A program made the position numbers and the translations under genes. From Actinomycetota bacterium (lineage in GTDB: Bacteria > Actinomycetota > Acidimicrobiia > Acidimicrobiales > RAAP-2), in NCBI GenBank assembly GCA_021324355.1, contig JAJPJD010000061.1, forward strand, positions 1 through 41,124: DNA of 41,124 nucleotides, read 5' to 3'. Shown here piece by piece: positions 20,607 through 30,308 of this stretch. The notes beneath the pieces are model-generated. The model had not been told where the DNA came from, ran no database searches, and was given only the letters and a program-made list of their open reading frames with translations. Within the stretch, counting starts at the first letter, position 1; the number at the start of each line of letters is the position of its first letter.

Positions 20607-20612
20607 TATCAT
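20607..20612 (+). promoter_or_regulatory. Candidate -10 element, near-leaderless
   Basis: TATCAT lies 9 nt before the ATG at 20622, and no Shine-Dalgarno sequence is visible in between. The spacing predicts a transcript starting within a few bases of the ATG. Confidence 0.45.
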
Positions 20613-20621
20613 CGGGCTCCC

Positions 20622-21038
20622 ATGAAACGTCCCTACCGGGTGGTCGTGGCCAAGCCCGGCCTGGACGGCCACGACCGCGGGGCCAAGGTCATCGCCCGAG
20701 CACTGCGCGACAGCGGGTTCGAGGTGGTCTACACCGGTCTGCACCAGACCCCCGAGCAGGTGGTGGCGGCGGTGGTCCAAGAGGACGCCGACGCGGTCGG
20801 GCTCTCCATGCTCTCGGGTGCCCACCTGTCGCTCGTCCCCAAGGTCCTCGACGGCCTGGCCGCGGCCGGCCGGAGCGACGTGCTGGTCCTGGTGGGCGGG
20901 ATCATCCCCGACGCCGACATCCCCGCCCTGACCGAGCTCGGGGTGGCCAAGGTGTTCACCCCGGGCACCCCGCTGGCGTCGATCGGGGCGTGGCTGGCCG
21001 ACGCCCTCGATCGCCGCGAGGAGGCCTTGGGGGTCTGA
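20622..21038 (+). CDS. Stand-alone cobalamin-binding mutase subunit
   Basis: The 138-residue protein is a complete B12-binding domain of the methylmalonyl-CoA mutase type: the base-off motif DxHxxG is DGHDRG (15-20, His17 as cobalt ligand), with GLSMLSGAH and the nucleotide-loop GG in VLVGGIIPD. It lacks the TIM-barrel substrate domain, so it should act as small subunit of a split acyl-CoA mutase (methylmalonyl-, isobutyryl- or hydroxyisobutyryl-CoA type). The large subunit is not in the window. The neighbouring sucCD makes a succinyl-CoA product attractive, but that is inference. Confidence 0.88.
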   Translation: MKRPYRVVVAKPGLDGHDRGAKVIARALRDSGFEVVYTGLHQTPEQVVAAVVQEDADAVGLSMLSGAHLSLVPKVLDGLAAAGRSDVLVLVGGIIPDADIPALTELGVAKVFTPGTPLASIGAWLADALDRREEALGV

Positions 21039-21096
21039 CCCGGGCCGTCTTGGGGCTCGATTTTCCGACGCCGGGCGCCAACGGGAAGACTGGGCT

Positions 21097-21108
21097 GCCG
21101 GCGCCGGC
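21097..21108. repeat. 12-bp palindrome upstream of sucC
   Basis: GCCGGCGCCGGC is perfectly self-complementary and lies in the 113-nt gap between the B12 subunit and sucC. It could be a hairpin in the sucCD leader or a weak terminator. No clear promoter box is seen in this gap. Confidence 0.3.
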
Positions 21109-21151
21109 GCGCCGGGAGGAACCGAGCCGACAGAAAGCAGGTCGAAGGAGC

Positions 21152-22303
21152 GTGGACCTCTTCGAGTACCAGGGCAAGGAGTACTTCGCCCGCTTCGGCA
21201 TCCCGACCTCGCCGGGCGGGATTGCCGACACCGTGGCCGAGGCGGTGGCCCAGGCCGATCGGGCCGGCTACCCGGTCGTGGTGAAGGCGCAGGTGAAGGT
21301 CGGGGGGCGGGGCAAAGCCGGCGGGGTCAGGCTGGCCAACGACGCCGCCGAGGCGGCCCGGGCGGCCGAGGCCATCTTGGGCATGGACATCAAGGGGCAC
21401 GTGGTGCGGCGGCTGTGGATCGAGCACGCGTCGGACATCGCCCGTGAGTACTACGCCAGCTTCACCCTCGACCGGCCAGCCAAGCTCCATCTCGGGATGC
21501 TGTCGGCCTCGGGCGGGGTGGACATCGAGGAGGTGGCCGCGACCAACCCCGAGGCCATCGCCCGGCTCCACGTCAACCCGTGTGACGGCCTGGACCACGA
21601 CACGGCCCGGCGGTGGGTGGCGGAGGCCGGCCTGGACGAGCCGGCCCGGGAGCAGGCGGCCGACCTGCTGGTGCGCCTCTACCGCTGCTTCGTCGAGGGC
21701 GACTGCGACCTGGCCGAGATCAACCCGCTCATCCTCACCACCGACGGGGTGGTGCGGGCCCTGGACGCCAAGGTGACCCTCGACGAGAACGCCGCGTTCC
21801 GGCACCCCGAGTGGGCGGAGCTGGCCGGGAGCGAGTCCGAGGACCCCCGGGAGCAGATGGCCAAGGCGCGGGGCCTCAACTACATCGGTCTCGACGGCAC
21901 GGTCGGCATCATCGCCAACGGTGCCGGCCTGGCGATGAGCACCCTCGACGTGGTCAACCAAGTGGGGGGGTCGGCGGCCAACTTCCTCGACATCGGCGGG
22001 GGGGCCAACGCGGCGGTGATGTCGGCCGCACTCGAGGTCATCAACGCCGACCCCAACGTCCGCTCCATCTTGGTCAACATCTTCGGCGGGATCACCCGGG
22101 TCGACGACGTGGCCAACGGGGTGATCGAGGCGCTGTCCCGGGTCGAGATCCGCTCGCCGATCGTCCTGCGCTTGGACGGCACCAACGCCGAGGCCGGCCG
22201 GGCGCTGCTGGCCCCCCACCTCTCCGAGCAGGTCCAGGCCGAGCCGACCATGCTGGCCGCCGCCCGCCGGGCAGTGGCCCTGGCCGAAGGGGCGGCCCGA
22301 TGA
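21152..22303 (+). CDS. sucC: Succinyl-CoA synthetase (ADP-forming) beta subunit
   Basis: The 383-residue ATP-grasp subunit starts with the conserved DLFEYQGKEYFARFGIP. It has VVKAQVKVGGRGKAGGV for nucleotide binding, LAEINPLILT, and the glycine-rich LDIGGGANA plus ILVNIFGGITR in the ligase domain. It couples succinyl-CoA to nucleoside triphosphate in the TCA cycle. The GTG at 21152 is chosen from the conserved N-terminus. The only purine-rich box (AAGGAG, 21145-21150) is just one base away, unusually close. The stop overlaps sucD (ATGA). Confidence 0.96.
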   Translation: MDLFEYQGKEYFARFGIPTSPGGIADTVAEAVAQADRAGYPVVVKAQVKVGGRGKAGGVRLANDAAEAARAAEAILGMDIKGHVVRRLWIEHASDIAREYYASFTLDRPAKLHLGMLSASGGVDIEEVAATNPEAIARLHVNPCDGLDHDTARRWVAEAGLDEPAREQAADLLVRLYRCFVEGDCDLAEINPLILTTDGVVRALDAKVTLDENAAFRHPEWAELAGSESEDPREQMAKARGLNYIGLDGTVGIIANGAGLAMSTLDVVNQVGGSAANFLDIGGGANAAVMSAALEVINADPNVRSILVNIFGGITRVDDVANGVIEALSRVEIRSPIVLRLDGTNAEAGRALLAPHLSEQVQAEPTMLAAARRAVALAEGAAR

Positions 22304-23187
22304 GCATCTTCGTGGACGAGCGCACCACCGTCATCGTGCAGGGCCTGACCGGCGGCCAGGGTCGCTTCCACGGCCTGCGCAACCGGGACTACGGGACCAA
22401 GGTCCTCGCCGGGGTCACCCCGGGCAAGGGGGGCACCGACGTCGAGGGGATCCCGGTCTACGACACCATGGCCGAGGCGGTCTCGGCGACCGGGGCCACC
22501 GCCTCGTTCGTGGTGGTGCCACCCCGGTCGGCCTGCGACGCCATCCTCGAGGCGGCGGCGGCCGGGATCTCCTTCATCGTCTGCATCACCGAGGGCATCC
22601 CGGCGCAGGACGAGGCCCTGACCTACAACCGCCTGGTCCGAGAGTTCCCCGGCACCCGGCTGCTCGGTCCCAACTGCCCCGGGATCATCTCCCCGGGCAA
22701 GACCAACATCGGCATCACCGCGGGGGACATCGCGCTGGCCGGCGGCCCGGTCGGCATCGTGAGCCGTTCGGGCACCCTCACCTACCAAGCCCTGCACGAG
22801 CTGTCGCAGCAGGGGGTCGGGCAGACCACCTGCGTGGGGATCGGCGGCGACCCGGTGCCGGGGACCAACTTCATCGACTGCCTGGAGGCGTTCGAGGCCG
22901 ATCCGGAGACCAAGGCGGTGATGATGATCGGCGAGATCGGCGGCTCCGAGGAGGAGCGGGCGGCCGAGTTCATCGGCCAGCACATGACCAAGCCCGTGGT
23001 GGCCTACATCGCCGGGGTGACCGCGCCGCCGGGCCGCAAGATGGGGCACGCCGGGGCCATCATCTCGGGCTCCCAGGGGACGGCCCAGGCGAAGATGGAG
23101 GCGCTGGCGGCCGCCGGCGTGGTGGTGGCCGCCAACCCGACCGAGGCCGGCGAGAAGATGGTCGAGCTGGTCCGGGGCCTGTCCTAA
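22300..23187 (+). CDS. sucD: Succinyl-CoA synthetase alpha subunit
   Basis: The 295-residue subunit has the CoA-binding Rossmann start [44 protein letters not shown], and the phosphorylated histidine H250 in [16 protein letters not shown]. It pairs with SucC; its ATG overlaps the sucC stop by four bases. Nothing is unusual. Confidence 0.97.
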   Translation: MSIFVDERTTVIVQGLTGGQGRFHGLRNRDYGTKVLAGVTPGKGGTDVEGIPVYDTMAEAVSATGATASFVVVPPRSACDAILEAAAAGISFIVCITEGIPAQDEALTYNRLVREFPGTRLLGPNCPGIISPGKTNIGITAGDIALAGGPVGIVSRSGTLTYQALHELSQQGVGQTTCVGIGGDPVPGTNFIDCLEAFEADPETKAVMMIGEIGGSEEERAAEFIGQHMTKPVVAYIAGVTAPPGRKMGHAGAIISGSQGTAQAKMEALAAAGVVVAANPTEAGEKMVELVRGLS

Positions 23188-23201
23188 GGGCACCGGGCCG
23201 C

Positions 23202-23207
23202 TACCGT
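23202..23207 (+). promoter_or_regulatory. Candidate -10 element, leaderless purN
   Basis: TACCGT lies 6 nt before the GTG start at 23214, and no ribosome site fits between. Transcription would begin at about the start codon. Confidence 0.45.
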
Positions 23208-23213
23208 GGGCTC

Positions 23214-23801
23214 GTGCGCGTCGCCGTGCTCGTCTCTGGTTCCGGGACGATCCTCGGTGCGATGCTCGAACAGGGCGTCCCGGTCGCCGTGGTGGTGGCC
23301 GACCGTCCCTGCCCCGGCCTGGAAGTGGCCTCGGCCGCCTCGGTCCCGGCGGTCCTGGTGGACCGGCGAGACTACGGCGGCTTCGGGCCCCGGTTCCGCC
23401 GCTGGGCGTTCACCGAGGCGGTGACCGAGGTCCTCCTCGCCGCCCGGGTCGACCTGGTGGCCATGGCGGGGTTCGGGACCGTCCTGGACCAGCCGGTCCA
23501 CGACGCCTTCGGCGGCCGGATCCTCAACACCCACCCGGCCCTGCTGCCAGCGTTCCCGGGATGGCACGCGGTGGAGGCGGCCCTGGCGGCCGGGGTCACG
23601 GTGACCGGGTGCACGGTCCACCTGGCCACCGTCGAGATGGATGCCGGCCCGATCCTGGCCCAGGCCGAGGTGCCGGTGGAGGAGGGCGACACGGTGGAGA
23701 CCCTGCACGAGCGGATCAAGGCGGTGGAGCGCCGGGTGTACCCGCAGACCGTGCTCGAGGTCCTGGACCGGCTGGCCGCCGGCTCGGCCGCCCGGCCGTG
23801 A
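23214..23801 (+). CDS. purN: Phosphoribosylglycinamide formyltransferase
   Basis: The 195-residue enzyme formylates GAR using 10-formyl-THF, the third step of purine synthesis. It has a VLVSGSGT opening, the catalytic Asn105 and His107 in ILNTHPALLPAFPG, and Asp143 in HLATVEMDAGPIL. A 26-nt gap separates it from sucD and 13 nt from purH. The usual SGSGSN phosphate loop reads SGSGTI, a mild variation. Confidence 0.93.
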   Translation: MRVAVLVSGSGTILGAMLEQGVPVAVVVADRPCPGLEVASAASVPAVLVDRRDYGGFGPRFRRWAFTEAVTEVLLAARVDLVAMAGFGTVLDQPVHDAFGGRILNTHPALLPAFPGWHAVEAALAAGVTVTGCTVHLATVEMDAGPILAQAEVPVEEGDTVETLHERIKAVERRVYPQTVLEVLDRLAAGSAARP

Positions 23802-23814
23802 GGGCCCTCGTGCC

Positions 23815-25317
23815 ATGAGGGCACTGCTGTCGGTGTCCGACAAGACCGGTCTGGTCGAGCTGGCGGCTGGCCTGAGGGAGCTGGGCGTCGAGCTGGTGGC
23901 CAGCGGCAACACCGCGGCCACGCTGACCGCAGCCGGGATCCCGCATCGGCCGGTGGCCGAGGTGACCGGAGCACCCGAGATCCTGGGGGGGCGGGTCAAG
24001 ACCCTGCATCCGGCGGTGCACGGCGGCATCCTGGCCGACCGGTCGGTCCCCGAGCACCTGGCCCAGCTGGACCACCTCGGGATCGAGCCGATCGACCTGG
24101 TGGTGTGCAACCTCTACCCGTTCTCCTCGGACCCCTCGGTCGAGCTGATCGACGTGGGCGGGCCGGCCATGGTCCGAGCGGCGGCCAAGAACTTCGCCCA
24201 CGTGGGGGTGGTGGTCTCCCCCGAGGACTACCCGGCGGTGCTCGCCGAGCTGGCCGCCCACGGCGCCCTCTCGGAGGAGACGAGGCGGCGGCTGGCCCGC
24301 AAGGCCTTCGCCCACACCGCCGCCTACGACGCGGCCATCGTGGCCTGGTTCGACCGCGACGAGGAGCTGCCCGAGACCCTCCACCTCACCTTGGAGCGGG
24401 CCGAGGTCACCCGCTACGGCGAGAACCCGCACCAGCGGGGGGCCCGCTACCGCCAGGCCGCCACCCCCAGCTTCTGGGACCGGACGGTCAAGCTGGCCGG
24501 GAGCCCCCTCAGCTACTTGAACCTGTTCGACGCCGACGCGGCCTGGCGGCTGGTGCACGAGCTGGCCGCCGACGCCGGCCGGCCGGCGGCCGCGATCGTG
24601 AAGCACGCCAATCCGTGCGGGGCGGCGGTGGCCGACGACCTGGTCGACGCCTACCGCCGGGCCTTGGAGGCCGACGTGGTGTCGGCCTTCGGCGGGGTGG
24701 TGGCGGTGTCGGGCCAGGTCGGGCTGGTCCTGGCCGAGGCCATCGCGGCCGGACCGCAGGCCGATGTGATCGTGGCCACCGGCTTCGACGACGACGCCCG
24801 CGACCGCCTGGTGGCCCGGCGGCGGGCCACCAGATTGCTGGCTGCCCCGGCTCCCGAGCCGCCCGGCCTCCAGCTCCGCAGCATTGGCCGGGCGGTCCTG
24901 GTCCAAGAGCCGGACCAGCTCTCGCCCCCTCAGGGCTGGCAGGTGGTGTCGCGGACCGCACCGACCGAAGCGCAGTGGTCGGACCTGGTGGTGGCGTGGC
25001 GGATCTGCGCCCGCACCACCTCGAACGCGGTGGTGGTGGTGGCCGGCGGCCGGGCGGTCGGGGTGGGTGCCGGCCAGCCGTCGCGGGTCGGTGCCGCCGA
25101 GCTGGCGGTGAGGAGGGCCGGGGAGCGGGCCACGGGCGGGGTCGGGGCGAGCGACGCGTTCTTCCCGTTCCCCGACGGGCTGGAGGTCCTGGCCGAGGCC
25201 GGGGTGGGGGCGGTGGTCCACCCTGGGGGGTCGGTCGGCGACCCGGCGGTCCTTGAGGCCGCCGACCGGGCCGGGGTGGCCCTGGTGGTGACCGGCGAGC
25301 GCCACTTCCGGCATTGA
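23815..25317 (+). CDS. purH: Bifunctional AICAR transformylase / IMP cyclohydrolase
   Basis: The 500-residue protein performs the last two purine steps. The N-terminal cyclohydrolase (about 1-195) begins [17 protein letters not shown] and has [15 protein letters not shown]. The transformylase has [22 protein letters not shown] and SAFGGVVA, and ends [13 protein letters not shown]...GGSVGD and ERHFRH. It is slightly shorter than many homologues (around 520), with no obvious missing motif. The pairing with purN is classical. Confidence 0.96.
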   Translation: MRALLSVSDKTGLVELAAGLRELGVELVASGNTAATLTAAGIPHRPVAEVTGAPEILGGRVKTLHPAVHGGILADRSVPEHLAQLDHLGIEPIDLVVCNLYPFSSDPSVELIDVGGPAMVRAAAKNFAHVGVVVSPEDYPAVLAELAAHGALSEETRRRLARKAFAHTAAYDAAIVAWFDRDEELPETLHLTLERAEVTRYGENPHQRGARYRQAATPSFWDRTVKLAGSPLSYLNLFDADAAWRLVHELAADAGRPAAAIVKHANPCGAAVADDLVDAYRRALEADVVSAFGGVVAVSGQVGLVLAEAIAAGPQADVIVATGFDDDARDRLVARRRATRLLAAPAPEPPGLQLRSIGRAVLVQEPDQLSPPQGWQVVSRTAPTEAQWSDLVVAWRICARTTSNAVVVVAGGRAVGVGAGQPSRVGAAELAVRRAGERATGGVGASDAFFPFPDGLEVLAEAGVGAVVHPGGSVGDPAVLEAADRAGVALVVTGERHFRH

Positions 25318-25339
25318 GCGGCGCCGGACGGAGCGCCCG

Positions 25340-26227
25340 ATGAGCGCGATTCTGCTCGATGGCGAGGCGGTGGCGGCCCGGATCCGGGCCGAGGTGGCCC
25401 AGCGAGCGGCCGCGCTGGCGGCGGCCGGGGTGGTGGTCGGCCTGGGCACCATCCTGGTCGGCGACGACGTCGCGAGCGCCCGCTACGTGGAGATGAAGCA
25501 CCGCGACGCCGCCGAGGTCGGCATCGCCTCGTTCCACCAGCACCTCGAGGCCGACGCGACCCAAGCCGAGGTCGAGACCGCGGTCGAGCGGTTCAACCAG
25601 GACCCGGCGGTCCACGCCTTCTTGGTCCAGGTGCCGCTCCCCCCGGGGCTGGACGGGGACCGGGTGCTGGGCCTGGTGGACCCGGACAAGGACGTCGACG
25701 GCCTCCAGCCGGTCAACCTGGGCCGGCTGGTGATGGGCAGCCCGGGCCCGTTGCCGTGCACGCCGGCGGGCATCGTCGAGCTGTTGCGCGCCTACGACGT
25801 GCCGGTCGAGGGGCGCCACGTGGTGGTGATCGGCCGAGGCCTGACCATCGGCCGGCCGCTCGCGCTCCTGCTCTCCTTGCGCCGCCCGGGGTGCAATGCC
25901 GCGGTCACCGTCGTCCACACCGGGGTGCCCGACCTGGCCGAGCACGTCCGGCGGGCCGACGTGGTGATCGCCGCCGCCGGGTCCCCGGGCCTGGTCACCG
26001 CGGCCATGGTGAAGCCGGGCGCCGCGGTGGTGGGTGCCGGCACCAGCTGGTCCGGACGCCGGCTGCTCTCCGACGTGGCCGAGGACGTGGCCGAGGTGGC
26101 CGGGTGGGTCACCCCCCGGCTGGGGGGGGTCGGCCCGATGACCCGGGCCATGCTCCTGCGCAACGCCCTCGAGGCGGCCGAGCGGGCCCGAGGGCTGCCG
26201 GGGGACTCGCCCGGCCGCCTACGCTAA
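25340..26227 (+). CDS. folD: Methylenetetrahydrofolate dehydrogenase / cyclohydrolase
   Basis: The 295-residue bifunctional enzyme links 5,10-methylene-THF and 10-formyl-THF, the donor for the two purine enzymes upstream. It has the Tyr49-x3-Lys53 catalytic pair in [41 protein letters not shown], and the NADP site [17 protein letters not shown]. The canonical GRSxxVGKP reads GRGLTIGRP. Its stop codon overlaps a possible -10 box for metF. Confidence 0.94.
   Translation: MSAILLDGEAVAARIRAEVAQRAAALAAAGVVVGLGTILVGDDVASARYVEMKHRDAAEVGIASFHQHLEADATQAEVETAVERFNQDPAVHAFLVQVPLPPGLDGDRVLGLVDPDKDVDGLQPVNLGRLVMGSPGPLPCTPAGIVELLRAYDVPVEGRHVVVIGRGLTIGRPLALLLSLRRPGCNAAVTVVHTGVPDLAEHVRRADVVIAAAGSPGLVTAAMVKPGAAVVGAGTSWSGRRLLSDVAEDVAEVAGWVTPRLGGVGPMTRAMLLRNALEAAERARGLPGDSPGRLR
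26220..26225 (+). promoter_or_regulatory. Candidate -10 element, leaderless metF
   Basis: TACGCT ends in the folD stop codon and lies 8 nt before the GTG of metF, so metF may have its own leaderless transcript in addition to read-through from folD. Confidence 0.4.
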
Positions 26228-26233
26228 GGGGTC

Positions 26234-27118
26234 GTGACCAGGATCGCCGATCTCCTGGCGGCGGGGCCCACCTACTCGTTCGAGTTCTTCCCGCCCAAGA
26301 GCGACCGGGAGCTCAAGGTCCTGTCGCAGACGCTGCTCGAGCTCCAGCCCCTCGGACCCTCGTTCGTCTCGGTCACCTACCGCGGCGGCGCGGCCTCTCG
26401 CCAGCGGACCCAGGACCTGGTGACCGGCATGCTCCACACCTCCACCCTGGTCCCGATGGCCCACCTGGTCTGCGTGGCCCACACCCGCTTGGAGCTGGCC
26501 GAGATCCTGGTGTCGCTGCGCAAGGCCGGCGTGGAGAACGTGCTGGCCTTGGGCGGTGACCCCACGGCGGCCGACGACGGGTCGCCGCGGGAGCTGGCGT
26601 ACGCAGTGCAGCTGGTCGAGCTGGCCCGAGCCATCGGGGGGTTCTCGATCGGCGTGGCCGCCCACCCCGCCGGCCACCCAGCGTCACCGGACCTGCGCTC
26701 GGACCGGGACCGGCTGGCCGAGAAGCTGGCCCTGGCCGACTTCGCGATCACGCAGTTCTTCTTCGAGCCCGACGAGTACCTCGGCCTGGTGGCTGATCTG
26801 GCCGAGCGGGGCGTCCGCAAGCCGGTCCTGCCAGGGATCATGCCGGTGACCTCGCTGCGCTCGGTTCCCCGCATGGCGGCGATGGGGGCGGCGGTGCCGG
26901 CCTGGATGGAGTCGCGCCTGGTGGAGGCCGACGCCACCGGCGGAGCGGAGGCGGTCCGGCGCTGCGGCATCGAGCTGGCCACCGAGCTGTGCCGGGCAGT
27001 GCTGGCCGCCGGGGCACCAGGGCTGCACTTCTACACCCTCAACCAAAGTGGCGCGACCCGCGAGATCTACCTCGCCCTGGGCCTCGCACCCAAGGCGATC
27101 GCCGCCGGGGCCGGATGA
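26234..27118 (+). CDS. metF: 5,10-Methylenetetrahydrofolate reductase
   Basis: The 294-residue FAD-dependent TIM-barrel enzyme makes 5-methyl-THF for methionine synthesis. The catalytic glutamate is E17 in SFEFFPPKS. Other family marks are FVSVTYRGG, VENVLALGGDP, FSIGVAAHPAGHP, FAITQFFFEPDEY, PGIMPVTS and a C-terminal GLHFYTLNQS. GTG 26234 is only 6 nt after folD. The pair places methylene-THF at the branch between purines and methionine. Confidence 0.94.
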   Translation: MTRIADLLAAGPTYSFEFFPPKSDRELKVLSQTLLELQPLGPSFVSVTYRGGAASRQRTQDLVTGMLHTSTLVPMAHLVCVAHTRLELAEILVSLRKAGVENVLALGGDPTAADDGSPRELAYAVQLVELARAIGGFSIGVAAHPAGHPASPDLRSDRDRLAEKLALADFAITQFFFEPDEYLGLVADLAERGVRKPVLPGIMPVTSLRSVPRMAAMGAAVPAWMESRLVEADATGGAEAVRRCGIELATELCRAVLAAGAPGLHFYTLNQSGATREIYLALGLAPKAIAAGAG

Positions 27119-27140
27119 GCCCGCCCCCGGTCCCCGATTT

Positions 27141-27154
27141 GCGCCGGCCGGCGC
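27141..27154. terminator. Palindrome between metF and icd
   Basis: GCGCCGGCCGGCGC is a perfect 14-bp palindrome in the 56-nt gap. It could end the folate transcript or sit in the icd leader. No T-tract follows, so the terminator label is tentative. Confidence 0.35.
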
Positions 27155-27174
27155 CGTGACCTAGGAGCAGAGCC

Positions 27175-28371
27175 ATGGCAGAGAAGATCACGATGGGCCC
27201 CGACGGCGTGCTGTCGGTCCCCGACGAGCCGATCATCCCGTTCATCGAGGGCGACGGCACCGGGGTGGACATCTGGCCCGCTGCACGGATGGTCCTCGAC
27301 GCGGCGGCCGCCAAGCACGGGCGCACCATCGCCTGGAAGGAAGTGCTGGCCGGCGAGAAGGCGTTCCGGGAGACGGGGAACTGGCTGCCCGAGGAGACCG
27401 TCGAGGCGTTCAAGGACCACCTGATCGGGATCAAGGGCCCGCTGACCACGCCAGTGGGCGGCGGGATCCGCTCCCTCAACGTCGCCCTGCGCCAGCTGCT
27501 CGACCTCTACGTGTGCCTGCGCCCGGTCCGCTGGTTCGCCGGGGTGCCGTCCCCGGTCCGCCATCCGGAACTGGTCGACATGGTGATCTTCCGGGAGAAC
27601 ACCGAGGACGTCTACGCCGGCTACGAGGTGGAGGCCGGGACCCCCGAGGCCGAGCGCCTGGCCCGCTACCTGCGCGAGGAGATGGGCTGGCCGATCCGCG
27701 ACGGTTCGGGCATCGGCATCAAGCCGGTCTCGGAGTTCGGGTCCAAGCGGCTCATCCGGGCTGCCATCACCTACGCGCTGGATCACGGGCGCCGCTCCGT
27801 CACCTTGGTGCACAAGGGCAACATCCAGAAGTACACCGAAGGCGCCTTCCGGAGCTGGGGCTACGAGCTCGTCTCGGAGGAGTTCGCCGATCGGGCGGTG
27901 AGCTGGGACGACTGCGGGGGGGACCCCGGTGACCGCCTGCTGGTGAAGGACGCCATCGCCGACAACGCCCTCCAGCAGGTCCTCACCCGTCCGGCCGACT
28001 TCGATGTCATCGCGACCACCAACCTGAACGGTGACTACCTCTCCGACGCGCTGGCCGCCCAGGTGGGAGGGATCGGCATCGCTCCCGGGGCGAACATCAA
28101 CTACGTCACCGGCCACGGGGTCTTCGAGGCCACCCACGGCACCGCCCCGCGCTATGCCGGCCAGGACAAGGTCAACCCGGGATCGGTCCTGCTCTCCGGG
28201 GTCCTCATGTTCGAGCACCTGGGCTGGGTCGACGCTGCCGCCGACATCGTGAAGGCCTTGGAGGAGACCATCGCCGCCAAGATCGTCACCTACGACTTCG
28301 CCCGGCTGATGGAGGGGGCGACCGAGGTGAAGTGCTCGGAGTTCGCCTCGGCGATCGTGGACCGGCTGTAG
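27175..28371 (+). CDS. icd: Isocitrate dehydrogenase, NADP type
   Basis: The 398-residue enzyme is of the homodimeric E. coli-like class. It has [14 protein letters not shown], the regulatory serine position S100 in [41 protein letters not shown], and the coenzyme segment [17 protein letters not shown]. In the E. coli enzyme the Lys-Tyr pair here selects NADP; this one has Arg-Tyr, still suited to NADP. The ATG has AGGAG upstream. The mdh gene follows after 22 nt. Confidence 0.95.
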   Translation: MAEKITMGPDGVLSVPDEPIIPFIEGDGTGVDIWPAARMVLDAAAAKHGRTIAWKEVLAGEKAFRETGNWLPEETVEAFKDHLIGIKGPLTTPVGGGIRSLNVALRQLLDLYVCLRPVRWFAGVPSPVRHPELVDMVIFRENTEDVYAGYEVEAGTPEAERLARYLREEMGWPIRDGSGIGIKPVSEFGSKRLIRAAITYALDHGRRSVTLVHKGNIQKYTEGAFRSWGYELVSEEFADRAVSWDDCGGDPGDRLLVKDAIADNALQQVLTRPADFDVIATTNLNGDYLSDALAAQVGGIGIAPGANINYVTGHGVFEATHGTAPRYAGQDKVNPGSVLLSGVLMFEHLGWVDAAADIVKALEETIAAKIVTYDFARLMEGATEVKCSEFASAIVDRL

Positions 28372-28393
28372 GGCCGAGGAGAGAGGAGATCCC

Positions 28394-29389
28394 ATGGCAC
28401 CCGTATCCCCCGCCCAGGTCACCGTCACCGGAGCGGCCGGCCAGATCGGCTACTCCCTGCTGTTCCGGATCGCCTCGGGCCAGCTGCTCGGTCCCGACCG
28501 GCCGGTGGTCCTGCGGCTGCTCGAGATCGAGCCGGCCATGAAGGCCCTCGACGGGGTGGTGATGGAGCTCGACGACTGCGCGTTCCCGCTGCTGGCCGGG
28601 GTGGTGGCGACCAGCAACCCGAAGGAGGCGTTCGACGGGGCCAACTGGGCCCTGCTGGTCGGCTCGGTCCCCCGCAAGGCCGGGATGGAGCGGGGCGACC
28701 TGCTGAGCGTGAACGGGGGGATCTTCAAGCCCCAGGGCGAGGCCATCGCGGCCCATGCCGCCAGCGACGTCCGGGTGCTGGTGGTGGGCAACCCGTGCAA
28801 CACCAACTGTCTCATTGCCCGCTCCGCGGCCCCCGAGGTCCCGGCGGAGCGGTGGTTCGCGATGACCCGGCTGGACGAGAACCGGGCCCGCTCCCAGCTG
28901 GCCAAGCGGGCGGGGGTGCCGGTGGCCGAGGTGACCAACATGGCCATCTGGGGCAACCACTCGGCCACCCAGTTCCCCGACTTCGCCCACGCCCGCATCG
29001 GCGGGGTGCCGGTCCCCGAGGTCATCAGGGACGAGGCGTGGCTGCGGGGCGAGTTCATCACCACCGTGCAGCGCCGGGGGGCAGCGATCATCGAGGCCCG
29101 GGGCCTGTCGTCGGCCGCCTCGGCGGCCAATGCGGTGGTGGACACGGTCCGCGCCCTCACCACCTCGACCCCGGCCGGGGACTGGTTCTCGGTCGCGGTG
29201 GTGAGCCGGGGCGAGTACGGGACTCCCGAGGGGCTCCAGTTCGGCTTCCCAGTGGCGGCCGACGGCGACGGCAGCTGGCACGTCGTCGAGGGGCTGACCC
29301 ACGACGACTTCGCCACCGAGCGCATCGCGCTCACCACCGCCGAGCTCGAGGCCGAGCGGGAGGACGTCCGGCGCCTGGGCTTGATCTGA
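28394..29389 (+). CDS. mdh: Malate dehydrogenase
   Basis: The 331-residue NAD-dependent enzyme has the Rossmann start [59 protein letters not shown], substrate Arg in [13 protein letters not shown], and the catalytic His in [13 protein letters not shown]. The form resembles the cytosolic MDH group common in actinobacteria. GAGGAGAGAGGAG precedes the ATG. With icd it forms a TCA pair. Confidence 0.96.
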   Translation: MAPVSPAQVTVTGAAGQIGYSLLFRIASGQLLGPDRPVVLRLLEIEPAMKALDGVVMELDDCAFPLLAGVVATSNPKEAFDGANWALLVGSVPRKAGMERGDLLSVNGGIFKPQGEAIAAHAASDVRVLVVGNPCNTNCLIARSAAPEVPAERWFAMTRLDENRARSQLAKRAGVPVAEVTNMAIWGNHSATQFPDFAHARIGGVPVPEVIRDEAWLRGEFITTVQRRGAAIIEARGLSSAASAANAVVDTVRALTTSTPAGDWFSVAVVSRGEYGTPEGLQFGFPVAADGDGSWHVVEGLTHDDFATERIALTTAELEAEREDVRRLGLI

Positions 29390-29407
29390 GGATCCCGGCT
29401 GGGAGGC

Positions 29408-29947
29408 TCAGGGCGCGCTGGCCGGACGCTCGTAGACCCACAGCGTGGTGGTCTGAAAGCCGTTGATCGGCCCGGGCGTGCCCTGGCGGGACAGGACGTA
29501 GGAGAACCCCGCCCGCTGGAGGGTGCGGTTGGGCGCGGTGTTGAAGGCGTTGGGCTCGCAGAACAGCCGCCGCAGCCTCAGGACCTCCAGGTAGTGCTCG
29601 ACGGTCAGCCGCACGAACGCGGTGCCGAGCCCCTGGCGCCGTCGGGACTCCTCGACCAGGTGGAGGTGCATGAACGCCGATTCCCCGAGCACGATGCGGT
29701 CCGCGGTGCTGAACCCGACCGGGTCCCCGTCGAGCTCCCACAGCACGGCGTACATCGAGCGTTGCCCGAGCGGGCGTGTGCACTCGAGCTCACTGGCCCG
29801 CCGCCACGCCTCCCGTTCGGGGAGCCGGTCCCGGGCCACGCCCAGCAGCGCCAGGTACTCGTCGCTCGCGTCGTGGAAGTAGTCGACCCGGATCCCGACT
29901 GCCGACGGCGGCATCTCTCGGACCGACAGCCGGCCAGGCGGACCCAT
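29408..29947 (-). CDS. GNAT family N-acetyltransferase
   Basis: The 179-residue protein has a GNAT core: MYAVLWELDGDPVGFSTAD, MHLHLVEESRRRQGLGTAFVRLTVEHYLE (acetyl-CoA loop RRRQGLG) and FCEPNAFNTAPNRTLQRAGFSYV. The NAFNTAPNRTLQRAGF stretch is the GNAT beta6-alpha4 region in a form typical of small-molecule acetyltransferases. The substrate is unknown. It is convergent with mdh, with only 18 nt between the stops. Confidence 0.83.
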   Translation of the reverse strand: MGPPGRLSVREMPPSAVGIRVDYFHDASDEYLALLGVARDRLPEREAWRRASELECTRPLGQRSMYAVLWELDGDPVGFSTADRIVLGESAFMHLHLVEESRRRQGLGTAFVRLTVEHYLEVLRLRRLFCEPNAFNTAPNRTLQRAGFSYVLSRQGTPGPINGFQTTTLWVYERPASAP

Positions 29948-29962
29948 TGCGGGCCCACGCCG

Positions 29963-30175
29963 TCAGGAACCGACCGCCACCGGCAGGTCGATGCCGGCGT
30001 TGCGCAGGAACGTCAGCTTCTTGCCCAGTGCGTCTCGCCACGCGGCCATCTCCTCGTCGAAGTGCGAGCGGTCGCCTTCCTCGAACGCGTGCTCGAGCTC
30101 GTCGAACGCGGCGTCCTCGGCGTCGAGCAGCTCGCGGTACTTCAAGAAGAACTGGTCCTCGATCGGCTGAGACAC
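29963..30175 (-). CDS. Small acidic protein of unknown function
   Basis: The 70-residue product is acidic and helical-looking (LDAEDAAFDELEHAFEEGDR), with a Trp-containing second half and a hydrophobic end IDLPVAVG. I do not recognise the family. A purine-rich box lies 5 nt before the GTG start on the minus strand, which supports translation. It lies 15 nt upstream of the GNAT gene and could share its transcript. Confidence 0.6.
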   Translation of the reverse strand: MSQPIEDQFFLKYRELLDAEDAAFDELEHAFEEGDRSHFDEEMAAWRDALGKKLTFLRNAGIDLPVAVGS

Positions 30176-30195
30176 CCAGGCCCCCTCCCGGTCCC

Positions 30196-30214
30196 GGCCC
30201 GCCCAGTGCGGGCC
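30196..30214 (-). terminator. Perfect hairpin below the sdh operon / in a short leader
   Basis: GGCCCGC and GCGGGCC pair perfectly around a 5-nt loop. It lies downstream of the sdh-SCP2 stop and upstream of the 70-residue gene, so it may end the sdh transcript or sit in the leader of the small gene. No T-tract is present. Confidence 0.4.
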
Positions 30215-30224
30215 CCTCGGGGCG

Positions 30225-30230
30225 AGACTA
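30225..30230 (-). promoter_or_regulatory. Candidate -10 element for the small acidic protein
   Basis: The minus strand reads TAGTCT here, fitting TAnnnT. The resulting leader of about 45 nt would carry the 30196-30214 hairpin and the purine-rich ribosome site. Confidence 0.3.
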
Positions 30231-30281
30231 CGCCAGCAGGCCCCGGGCGACCAGGGTGTCCCGGCGATCGATTGGGGCCTC

Positions 30282-30308
30282 GAACCCGGGCCGAGAAGAA
30301 CCCGGGCC
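30282..30308. repeat. Direct repeat GAACCCGGGCC
   Basis: Two identical 11-bp copies lie at 30282-30292 and 30298-30308, each with a palindromic CCCGGG core, beside the SCP2-gene stop codon. They may help form a 3'-end structure. Confidence 0.35.
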
